Source: Massilia oculi
Lineage (GTDB): Bacteria; Pseudomonadota; Gammaproteobacteria; Burkholderiales; Burkholderiaceae_D
DNA: 64,000 bases
Assembly: GCF_003143515.1 (NCBI RefSeq)
Contig: NZ_CP029343.1
Span: 2,666,001-2,730,000 of the forward strand
Direction of reading: 5' to 3'
The notes below the pieces were generated by a model, which ran no database searches, was not told the DNA's origin, and saw only the letters and a list, made by a program, of their open reading frames with translations. Shown here piece by piece: positions 49,575-59,252 of the stretch (position 1 is its first letter; every line of letters starts with the position of its first letter). The translations under genes were made by a program, and so were the position numbers.

Positions 49575-51644
49575 TCAATCCAGCACCGAGCCGCTGCTCT
49601 GGCGCGGGCTGACCGTGCCCAGGCGCGCCTTCAGCGATTGCGGCTTGCCCTCGAAGATCGAGGCATAGTTGGTGGCATTGGCCATGACGTTGCGCACATA
49701 GCCGCGCGTCTCGGTGAAGGGGATGGTCTCGACGAAGATCGCGCCTTCCATCGGCGCGTCGAGCCGGCCGCGCCAGGCGCGGGAACGGCTCGGGCCGGCG
49801 TTGTAGGCCGCAGTGGCCAGCACCTGGGAGCCTTCGAAGTTCTCGAGCACCATGTTCATGTAGTTGGCGCCGAGCGTGATGTTCGTATGCAGGTCGTTGA
49901 GCATGGTGTGCACGAAGTTGTTCAGGCCGATCTTGGCCGCCACCCACTTGCCGGTGGCGGGCATCACCTGCATCAGGCCCGAGGCGCCGACGCCGGAACG
50001 GGCGTCGCGGATGAAGCGCGACTCTTGCCGGATGAGGCCGTATACCCAGGCCTTGTCGAGGCTCAGGCCCTGGGCGGTAGGCTTGAGGACCTCGAGATGG
50101 GGCGCCGGGAAGCGCTGATCATAGCTCAGTTCGGTGCGCGTGCGCAGCGAGGTCTCGACCATGCGGTCGAGGTGTTCGTTGCGGCGCGCCAGCTCGGCCG
50201 CGGCCAGCAGCTGACGTTCAGACAGCCCGCGCAAGCCCCAGTTCCATTCGCGGTTGCCTTCCGCGCGCAGGCTCAAACGGTAGAACTTCAGCGCCCGCTG
50301 CAGGCTCGGATTATTGCTTGCCTGCGACAGCTCCGGCGCCGTGATCGGCGCGACCGGCGGCGGCGCGACGACCTGGTTGCCCAGCTCTTCATGCGCCAGC
50401 TGGGTATAGAAGGTGGTCTGGGCGGCGATGCCCTGCCACAGCGCGCGCGCCTCCTGCGTGCGGCCTTCGGCCTGCAGGGCGCGGCCCAGCCAGTAGATCC
50501 AGGTGGAGTCGGCGCGCAGATTCGGCGGCATCGCCTCGATGGTGGCGCGCACTTCCTTCCAGTCGCCGCGGCGCAGCGCCATGCGGGTCTTCCACTGCAT
50601 CTGGAATTCGGTGAGCGTTGCGCCCTTCGCGCGGTCCCAGTAGCCATGCGCCTCGGGCGCCAGCGCGATCGAGGCCGCCAGCGCCACGCTGGCCCAGCCG
50701 ATGGCGCGCTCTTCGCTGGACAGTTGCGGCCCGTTCTTTTCCAGGCTCGCGACGGCGAGCTTGAGCGTGGTGCGCGCCATGCGGCCGACCGCCACCAGAT
50801 ACAGTTCGCGTTCGGCACGGGTCTTGCCGACGCCGCGCGCCAGCGCCACCGCCGGCAGGTCGACCGCCTGGGCGGCGCGCGTTTCGGGCAGGCCCAGCAG
50901 CACGGCAACGCGCCGCGCGGGTCCAGTGGTATTGTCCAGGCCGGCAATGCGCAGCTGCCACAGCAGGTCGGCCTGGGTGAACTGGCCGTTGCCCGCCAGT
51001 TGCGCGATCAGGCCGCTGCAGGCGTCGCCATAACCAGCCGGCGTTTTCAGCAGCGCGCGCGCTTCGTCGGCCACCCGTTCGCCGCGTTCGGCGCGCGCCA
51101 GCAAGGCGTAGCAACGGACCTGCAGGCTGCCGGACTGCGCCAGCGCACCGGCTTCGCGCTCGAAGGTATTCCATTCGCGCCGCTTGCCCAGCTCCATCAG
51201 CCACTCGGCGCGCAGCTGCTCGGCCACGGCCGTGCCTTCGTGGCGGCGCAGCACCTGCAGCACCTCATCCTGGATGGCATCGGGGAGGCGCGGTTTCAGA
51301 CGATAATAGTCGACATAGGATGCCAGGGAGTAATTCGACGGCAGGCGCGAGGCGATCGCATTGACGCGCGCGCCGTCGTTCTGGCGCGCCGCTTCGCGCA
51401 ACAGCAGGAAGTTGTCGTCATCGGCGCGGTTGTCCGCCACCAGGGTCGGCCCGCCGGCGGCAGGAACACCCACCGTGCCGGCGCCGGGAACGGACGGCGC
51501 ACCGGCCGGTATGGGCGGCAGCGCCACGTCGGGCGCGGGTGCATCGGGGTCTTCCTGGGCCATCACACCTGCAGGCAGTGCGCAGGACAGAACAAGGGCA
51601 ATAGCGGCCGGCCACAAGCCGGCTGACAATTTCGATTGAAACAT
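49575..51644 (-). CDS. slt: Soluble lytic murein transglycosylase
   Basis: A 689-residue periplasmic protein: signal peptide (cleavage near VMA-QE), a Pro/Ala-rich linker, a long alpha-superhelical U-shaped domain (residues ~70-500), and a C-terminal goose-lysozyme-like SLT domain. The catalytic Glu is in YGLIRQESRF, followed by GASGLMQVMPATGK and NITLGANYMN. It cleaves glycan strands to 1,6-anhydro-muropeptides. ATG 51644 is chosen over an in-frame TTG at 51650 because GAGAG is spaced seven bases away. It is divergent from the cyclo-ligase gene with only 32 bases between the starts. Confidence 0.94.
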   Translation of the reverse strand: MFQSKLSAGLWPAAIALVLSCALPAGVMAQEDPDAPAPDVALPPIPAGAPSVPGAGTVGVPAAGGPTLVADNRADDDNFLLLREAARQNDGARVNAIASRLPSNYSLASYVDYYRLKPRLPDAIQDEVLQVLRRHEGTAVAEQLRAEWLMELGKRREWNTFEREAGALAQSGSLQVRCYALLARAERGERVADEARALLKTPAGYGDACSGLIAQLAGNGQFTQADLLWQLRIAGLDNTTGPARRVAVLLGLPETRAAQAVDLPAVALARGVGKTRAERELYLVAVGRMARTTLKLAVASLEKNGPQLSSEERAIGWASVALAASIALAPEAHGYWDRAKGATLTEFQMQWKTRMALRRGDWKEVRATIEAMPPNLRADSTWIYWLGRALQAEGRTQEARALWQGIAAQTTFYTQLAHEELGNQVVAPPPVAPITAPELSQASNNPSLQRALKFYRLSLRAEGNREWNWGLRGLSERQLLAAAELARRNEHLDRMVETSLRTRTELSYDQRFPAPHLEVLKPTAQGLSLDKAWVYGLIRQESRFIRDARSGVGASGLMQVMPATGKWVAAKIGLNNFVHTMLNDLHTNITLGANYMNMVLENFEGSQVLATAAYNAGPSRSRAWRGRLDAPMEGAIFVETIPFTETRGYVRNVMANATNYASIFEGKPQSLKARLGTVSPRQSSGSVLD

Positions 51645-51676
51645 CCACAACTCTCACATTACGCTGCATTGAAACC

Positions 51677-52285
51677 ATGACCGGCGACCAAAGAATACCA
51701 CGCGCAATCGGGGCACCACCAGACGCGGCGGGGAGCAACCCTGCCCCGCACCACGACAAGGCGCTGCTGCGCAACACGCTCAAGGCGCTGCGGCGCGCGA
51801 TTGATCCGGCCACCAGGCATGCCTGGGACGACCGCATCGGCGCGCGGGTGCTCGCCTGGTGGCAAGCGCATCCTCACGAATCGCTGGGCGTGTACTGGCC
51901 GCTCGTGGGCGAACCGGACCTGCGTCCAGCCTACGCGGAATTGGCTCATGCAGGCGTACGGCTGGCATTGCCGGTGGTGGTCGAGCGCGATGCACCGCTG
52001 GGTTTTGCCGAGTGGATACCGGGGGAACCGACGGTGACGGACCGGCTGGGCGTGGCGGTGCCGGCCGAACTGCGGATGGTGGCGCGGCCACCGGCCTTGT
52101 TGGTGCCCTGCCTGGGCTTCAATGCTTCGGGGTATCGGGTGGGATATGGCGGAGGGTTTTATGACCGGACACTCGCCCCGGAGCCGAGGCCGGCGACGGT
52201 GGGGATCGCGTATGCGTGCCAGTTGGTGGCGTTCGATGGCGACGCACATGACGTCCCTCTCGATAGCGTGATTACCGAGGAATGA
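51677..52285 (+). CDS. 5-formyltetrahydrofolate cyclo-ligase
   Basis: A 202-residue protein with the family's ATP/folate site: LLVPCLGFNASGYRVGYGGGFYDRTL near the C-terminus and KALLRNTLKALRRAI near the N-terminus. It converts 5-formyl-THF to 5,10-methenyl-THF, feeding the one-carbon pool used by the convergent metF. No clear Shine-Dalgarno precedes ATG 51677, so the exact start is less certain; a ~25-residue poorly conserved N-terminal tail suggests it could begin later. Its stop lies inside a perfect 32-base palindrome. Confidence 0.9.
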   Translation: MTGDQRIPRAIGAPPDAAGSNPAPHHDKALLRNTLKALRRAIDPATRHAWDDRIGARVLAWWQAHPHESLGVYWPLVGEPDLRPAYAELAHAGVRLALPVVVERDAPLGFAEWIPGEPTVTDRLGVAVPAELRMVARPPALLVPCLGFNASGYRVGYGGGFYDRTLAPEPRPATVGIAYACQLVAFDGDAHDVPLDSVITEE

Positions 52286-52312
52286 CGGCCGGGCCCGGGC
52301 CCGGCCGTCATT
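52281..52312. terminator. Perfect 32-bp palindrome between convergent cyclo-ligase and metF genes
   Basis: AATGACGGCCGGGCCC (52281-52296) is followed directly by its exact reverse complement (52297-52312). It includes the cyclo-ligase TGA stop and ends three bases before the metF stop. It has no unpaired loop and no T-run, but could form a hairpin on both transcripts and serve as a shared end. Confidence 0.65.
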
Positions 52313-52315
52313 GGA

Positions 52316-53146
52316 TCAGGCCCGCAGGCGCTGCCAGATCGCCGTGGTCGGCGCCGCCTGGTTCATGCTGTAGAAATGCAGGCCCGGCGCGCCGCCCGCC
52401 AGCAGGCGTTCGCACAAGCCCGTCACGACGTCCAGCCCGAAGGCCTTGATCGAGGCGCTGTCGTCGCCGAAGCTGGCCAGCTTGAGACGCACCCAGCGCG
52501 GTATCTCGGCGCCGCACATATCCGAGAAACGCAGCAGCTGCATAGTGTTCGTGATCGGCATGATGCCGGCAACGACCGGCACATCGATACCCAGCTTGCG
52601 CACATTGTCGACGAACTGGAAGTACGCATCGGCATTGTAGAAATACTGGGTGATGGCGGCATTCGCCCCGGCCCCCACCTTGCGCGCGAAGGCCTGCAGG
52701 TCGTCTTGCGGCGAACGCGCCTGCGGGTGCATCTCGGGATAGGCCGCGACCTCGATGTGGAACCAGTCGCCGGTTTCCTGGCGGATGAATTCCACCAGCT
52801 CGCTGGCATAGCGCAGCTCGCCCGCGCCACCATAGCCGCTCGGCAAATCGCCGCGCAAGGCCACCACGCGCCGGATGCCGCTGTCCTGGTATTGCTTGAG
52901 GACGTCGCGGATCGACTCGCGGGTGGCGCCGATGCACGAGAGGTGGGGCGCGGCCTCGTGGCCGGCGGCCTGGATCTCGCGCACCGTCGCCAGCGTGCCC
53001 TGCTGGGTGCTGCCGCCCGCCCCGAAGGTCACCGAGAAATACTTGGGATTCAGCTCGGCCAGCTTGGCGCGCGCGATCCGCAGTTTCTCGGCGCCTTCCG
53101 GCGTCTTGGGCGGGAAGAACTCGATACTGAAATCAGGAGTTTCCAT
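52316..53146 (-). CDS. metF: Methylenetetrahydrofolate reductase
   Basis: A 276-residue FAD-dependent enzyme. It has the N-terminal SIEFFPPKTPEG, the TFGAGGSTQ segment with the catalytic-region residues, LRGDLP, and AITQYFYNADAYF. It reduces 5,10-methylene-THF to 5-methyl-THF, the methyl donor for methionine synthesis. The start overlaps the upstream holin-like gene by 14 bases, so the two are translationally linked. With ahcY and metK upstream on the same strand it forms a methyl-cycle cluster. Confidence 0.97.
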   Translation of the reverse strand: METPDFSIEFFPPKTPEGAEKLRIARAKLAELNPKYFSVTFGAGGSTQQGTLATVREIQAAGHEAAPHLSCIGATRESIRDVLKQYQDSGIRRVVALRGDLPSGYGGAGELRYASELVEFIRQETGDWFHIEVAAYPEMHPQARSPQDDLQAFARKVGAGANAAITQYFYNADAYFQFVDNVRKLGIDVPVVAGIMPITNTMQLLRFSDMCGAEIPRWVRLKLASFGDDSASIKAFGLDVVTGLCERLLAGGAPGLHFYSMNQAAPTTAIWQRLRA

Positions 53147-53489
53147 CTTTGTCGGAAAGAAGCAAGGTAGAGAGCGCCCACGAAATGATGCTGTACAGGA
53201 TGGCTGCCAGGAAGGCCGACCAGAAACCCGCCACCACGAACCCGCCGACCACGTTCGACACCAGCCAGAACAGCAAGGCGTTGATAACCAGGATAAACAG
53301 GCCCATCGAAATCAGGGTGACCGGCAGGGTCAGGATCACCAGCACCGGACGGATCAGGGTATTGACCAGTCCGAGCACCAGCGCCGCGATCAGGGCGGTG
53401 CCGATGCTGGAAACTTCGACGGAGTGCATCAGGTAAGGCAGGGCCATCAGGGCCGCGGCGTTGATCAGCCAGGTAATCAGCAAGCGCAT
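53133..53489 (-). CDS. Phage-holin-family (type IV) membrane protein
   Basis: A 118-residue protein with four hydrophobic helices (about residues 3-22, 29-48, 51-74 and 81-110), and the LGLVNTLIRPVLVILTLPVTLISMGLFILVINALLFWLV pattern starting near residue 39 of the four-TM mycobacterial holin-like family. Despite the name, these are widespread chromosomal proteins and no phage genes lie nearby. It often sits in this metF-ahcY arrangement in betaproteobacteria. Its function is unknown; a role in metabolite transport is only speculation. It overlaps metF by 14 bases. Confidence 0.85.
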   Translation of the reverse strand: MRLLITWLINAAALMALPYLMHSVEVSSIGTALIAALVLGLVNTLIRPVLVILTLPVTLISMGLFILVINALLFWLVSNVVGGFVVAGFWSAFLAAILYSIISWALSTLLLSDKDGNS

Positions 53490-53596
53490 CGGTACAGACT
53501 TTCATGGTGCGCGGACGCCGCCACGACGCGGCATCCAGTTATCAGATAAGCGAAACGTCCCGAAGGACGTTTCACATGACTACAAACCGCTACCGA

Positions 53597-55006
<1,410 letters not shown>

Positions 55007-55035
55007 CACGCCCTCCTTTCAATGTTTAGAAAAAA

Positions 55036-55128
55036 GTAACGTGAGCGCGGTTGCTGGATATCCGAGCCTGGCAATAACGTGTTTCCCGCCTACGCGGGAA
55101 CAAGCTCTTGTCGCAACGCTCCTCGGAA
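55036..55128 (-). promoter_or_regulatory. SAH riboswitch upstream of ahcY, with a REP-like hairpin insertion
   Basis: On the minus strand the conserved blocks occur in order: CCGAGGAGCGTTGCGAC (complement of 55110-55126), GCCAGGCTCGG (55062-55072) and GCGCTCACGT (complement of about 55039-55048). CCGAG pairs with CTCGG, and GAGCG with CGCTC, forming the SAH-riboswitch pseudoknot. It ends about 30 bases before the ahcY start and is an 'on' switch in known cases. The variable hairpin between the first two blocks is formed by a REP-like palindrome (55078-55103). Confidence 0.93.
55078..55103. repeat. REP-like palindrome within the SAH riboswitch
   Basis: The core GTTTCCCGCCTACGCGGGAAC matches the repeat family at 3524, 9739, 15519 and 19911. 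It occupies the variable arm of the riboswitch. Confidence 0.85.
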
Positions 55129-55224
55129 CGGGGTAGTTTAGCACGCCTGGATGGCGGGGGAATGCTTGTTGGATCGTGATATGGCGCATGGGGTCGGCGG
55201 CCTTGCCGCCGCCCCCATGAAGGC

Positions 55225-56391
<1,167 letters not shown>

Positions 56392-56588
56392 GTAGGCTCC
56401 AGTTACTGTTCACATGAATTGCCGCAGCAAACTGTTGCCTGCGACGCTTTAGCGACATTTATATTCCGCTTCGCAAGTTGTCTGTTAACTCGGCGGATCC
56501 AGCATAAAGTGGTATTTTACGCTTCCTTGGAATTTTGGTGTGGAAACGCACGCGCAATGCGGACGCGACCCGACACCCATCAATCGAC

Positions 56589-57440
56589 ATGCTAGTAGTC
56601 ATTTTCCGAATCTTATCTATTTTCCCGTTGCCATTCCTGCACGCCCTGGGCGCCGCGATGGGCTGGCTGGTCTATTGGCTGTCGCCGTCGTACAAGCGCC
56701 GCCTGCGCGCCAACCTGGCCCAGGCCGGCTATGACGCACACTGGAAACAGGCCGTCTCCGAGGCCGGCAAGGCCGCGATCGAGCTCGCCTTCGTATGGTG
56801 CGCCAAACCGGAGCGGGTTGCCAGGCATGCCACGGTAGAAAATTGGGAACTGGTCCAGGAAAAACTCGACGCGGGCCGCGGCATTGTGTTCCTGACGCCA
56901 CACCTGGGCTGCTTCGAAATGACGGCGCAGCAGATCGCGCTCAAGACGGCGTTGACGGTCATGTATCGTCCGCCGCGCAAGGACGCGCTGCGGCCGCTGG
57001 TCGAAGGCGCGCGCGCGCGCCACAACCTGCACCTGGCGCCGGCCAACCTGTCGGGCGTGCGCATCCTGGCCAAGACCCTCAAGGGCGGTCAGCCGATCGG
57101 CTTGCTGCCCGACCAGGTGCCGCAGGAAGGCGAAGGCGTGTGGGCGCCCTTCTTCGGCCGCAACGCCTATACGATGACCCTGCCGGCCAAGCTGGCCCAG
57201 CTGGGCAAGGCCGACATCCTGCTGGTGTACGCCGAGCGGCGCCCGGGCGGCGCCGGCTATATCGTGCGCTTCGTACCCTTCGACGGCGACCTGAGCGGCA
57301 GCGCCGCCGACCAGGCGGCGGCGATCAACCGCGCCATGGAGCAGCTGATCGCGCGCGCGCCGAGCCAGTATTTCTGGAGCTATAACCGCTACAAGCAGCC
57401 GGACGGCGTGGCCGGTCCGGAAAGCGAGGCCGCGGCATGA
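56589..57440 (+). CDS. Lysophospholipid/lipid A acyltransferase (LpxL-HtrB type), first of two
   Basis: A 283-residue membrane-anchored acyltransferase. A hydrophobic N-terminus (MLVVIFRILSIFPLPFLHAL) precedes the catalytic HxxxxE in TPHLGCFEM. GLLPDQVPQEGEGVWAPFFGR and FWSYNRYK are typical of late lipid A acyltransferases. It transfers a secondary acyl chain to lipid A in the inner membrane. ATG 56589 has no strong ribosome-binding site; the frame is open upstream to TTG 56535, so the start is uncertain. It overlaps the next acyltransferase gene by four bases (ATGA). Confidence 0.88.
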   Translation: MLVVIFRILSIFPLPFLHALGAAMGWLVYWLSPSYKRRLRANLAQAGYDAHWKQAVSEAGKAAIELAFVWCAKPERVARHATVENWELVQEKLDAGRGIVFLTPHLGCFEMTAQQIALKTALTVMYRPPRKDALRPLVEGARARHNLHLAPANLSGVRILAKTLKGGQPIGLLPDQVPQEGEGVWAPFFGRNAYTMTLPAKLAQLGKADILLVYAERRPGGAGYIVRFVPFDGDLSGSAADQAAAINRAMEQLIARAPSQYFWSYNRYKQPDGVAGPESEAAA

Positions 57441-58300
57441 GGGTCTTGCTCGGAATCCTGTGGCTGCTGCATTTCCTGCCGCTACCCATCCTCGGCCGCA
57501 TCGGCGAATCGATCGGCAGCCTGATGTTCGTGATCATGGGCCGGCGCCGCCATATCGCGCTGACCAATCTGCGCCTGACCATGCCGGAACTCGACGAAAA
57601 GGCAAGGCGCAGCATCGCGCACCGCCACTTCCGCGCATATGCACGCAGCATCGTCGAGCGCTCGATCCTGTGGTGGGCGCCCGAGGAACGGGTGCGCAGC
57701 CTGATCCAGGTCGAGCCGGCGGTGCCGCAGGCCGAGATGGAAGCCGGCCCCACGATCCTGCTGTGCCCGCACTTCGTGTGCCTGGACGTGGCCGGCGTCG
57801 CCTCGCGCGTGATCCCCGTGTGCAGCATGTACGTGCCGCAAAAGAACGAAGCCTTCGACCGCCTGCTGCGCCATGGCCGCGAGCGCTACGGTCCGGTGCG
57901 CCTGGTGACGCGCAAGGAAGGCATCAAGCCGATCCTGCGCGCGCTGCGCGACGGCCTGCCCTACTTCATGCTGCCGGACATGGATTTCGGCGAAAAGGAT
58001 GCCGAATTCGTGCCCTTCTTCGGTGTGCAGGCCGCGACCCTGACCGCGCTGGGACGCATCGCCGCCACCACTGGCGCCAAGGTGATCCCGGTGATCGCGA
58101 CCTACCTGCCGAACTACCAGGGCTGGCGCGTGCGTTTCTATCCCGCGTGGGAAAATTACCCGGGCGACGATATGGTCGAGGCGACCCGCCGCATGAACGC
58201 CTTCATCGAAGAGCGCGTGCGCGAGACTCCCGAGCAGTATTTCTGGACCCATAAACGCTTCAAGACCCGTCCGCCGGGTGAACCTTCGCTGTATGATTAA
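57437..58300 (+). CDS. Lysophospholipid/lipid A acyltransferase (LpxL-HtrB type), second of two
   Basis: A 287-residue paralogue of the preceding gene, starting in its stop codon (ATGA overlap). The catalytic motif here is HxxxxD, CPHFVCLDVA, followed by LPYFMLPDMDFGEKDAEFVPFFG and YFWTHKRFKTRP. The pair likely adds the two secondary acyl chains of lipid A, or one acts on another lysolipid. dapF follows three bases later, so the three genes form an operon although dapF belongs to lysine/peptidoglycan synthesis. Confidence 0.9.
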   Translation: MRVLLGILWLLHFLPLPILGRIGESIGSLMFVIMGRRRHIALTNLRLTMPELDEKARRSIAHRHFRAYARSIVERSILWWAPEERVRSLIQVEPAVPQAEMEAGPTILLCPHFVCLDVAGVASRVIPVCSMYVPQKNEAFDRLLRHGRERYGPVRLVTRKEGIKPILRALRDGLPYFMLPDMDFGEKDAEFVPFFGVQAATLTALGRIAATTGAKVIPVIATYLPNYQGWRVRFYPAWENYPGDDMVEATRRMNAFIEERVRETPEQYFWTHKRFKTRPPGEPSLYD

Positions 58301-58303
58301 TTC

Positions 58304-59164
58304 ATGAAACTGAAATTCACCAAGATGCATGGCGCCGGCAACGACTTCGTCGTGATCGACGCCATCAACCAGCAGATCGACGTCGACGGCATGAGCGCTG
58401 ACGGATGGCAGCGCCTGGCCGACCGCCGCTTCGGCATCGGCGCCGACCAGATCCTGGTCGTCGAGCGCCCGCTCGACGCCGGCGTGGACTTCCGCTACCG
58501 CATCTTCAACAACGATGGCAGCGAGGTCGAGCAATGCGGCAACGGGTCGCGCGCCTTCGTGCGCTTCGTGGTCGACAAAGGACTGACCCGGGAACGCAGC
58601 ATCCGCGTGCAGACCATGTCGGGCATCATCAACCCGCGCCTGGAAGACGACGGCAACGTGACGGTGGACATGGGCGCGCCGCGCCTGGACCCGGCCGAGG
58701 TGCCGTTCGACAGCGCCGGACTGGACGGCAAGCCCGAAGGCGAGGAAACGCTGTGGCCGTTGCCGGTCGGCGGCGAGGCCACGCAGATCTCGGTGGTCTC
58801 GATGGGCAACCCGCATGCGGTGCAGGTGGTGCACAACGTCGACACGGCGCTGGTGGAACAGACCGGCCCGCTGATCGAACACCATGAGCGCTTCCCGAAA
58901 CGCGTCAACGCCGGCTATATGCAGGTGGTCGACCGCCATCACATCCGCCTGCGCGTCCATGAACGCGGCGCCGGCGAAACGCTGGCCTGCGGCACCGGCG
59001 CCTGCGCGGCGGTGGTGGCCGGCATCCGGCGCGGCCTGCTCGATTCACCGGTGCGCGTGTCGGCCCGCGGCGGCGAACTCAGCATCGCCTGGGCGGGAGC
59101 GGGCCAGCCGGTCTACCTCAGCGGACCGGCGGTATCGGTGTTCGAAGGCGAAGTCGAGATCTGA
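58304..59164 (+). CDS. dapF: Diaminopimelate epimerase
   Basis: A 286-residue enzyme. [12 protein letters not shown] at the N-terminus, the first catalytic Cys in [13 protein letters not shown] and the second in [14 protein letters not shown] are the family signatures. It converts LL- to meso-diaminopimelate for peptidoglycan and lysine. It starts three bases after the second acyltransferase gene, so all three envelope-biosynthesis genes share a transcript. It is convergent with the Sel1-like gene. Confidence 0.97.
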   Translation: MKLKFTKMHGAGNDFVVIDAINQQIDVDGMSADGWQRLADRRFGIGADQILVVERPLDAGVDFRYRIFNNDGSEVEQCGNGSRAFVRFVVDKGLTRERSIRVQTMSGIINPRLEDDGNVTVDMGAPRLDPAEVPFDSAGLDGKPEGEETLWPLPVGGEATQISVVSMGNPHAVQVVHNVDTALVEQTGPLIEHHERFPKRVNAGYMQVVDRHHIRLRVHERGAGETLACGTGACAAVVAGIRRGLLDSPVRVSARGGELSIAWAGAGQPVYLSGPAVSVFEGEVEI

Positions 59165-59252
59165 CGCCGCCGCCGGCGCCTTTCCGGGCGCCGCTATCGC
59201 AAGACCGGACGCCGCTGGCGCCCTTTTGTTTGCCCGGGTAGTTTTGCCGGGC

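Noticed and set aside
53133..53489. Holin-like gene as evidence of a prophage
   Set aside because: No other phage genes are present and the neighbours are methyl-cycle housekeeping genes; this family is common on chromosomes.
56392..56534. SAM riboswitch upstream of metK
   Set aside because: I could not find the conserved helices or core sequences of any SAM riboswitch class in the leader.
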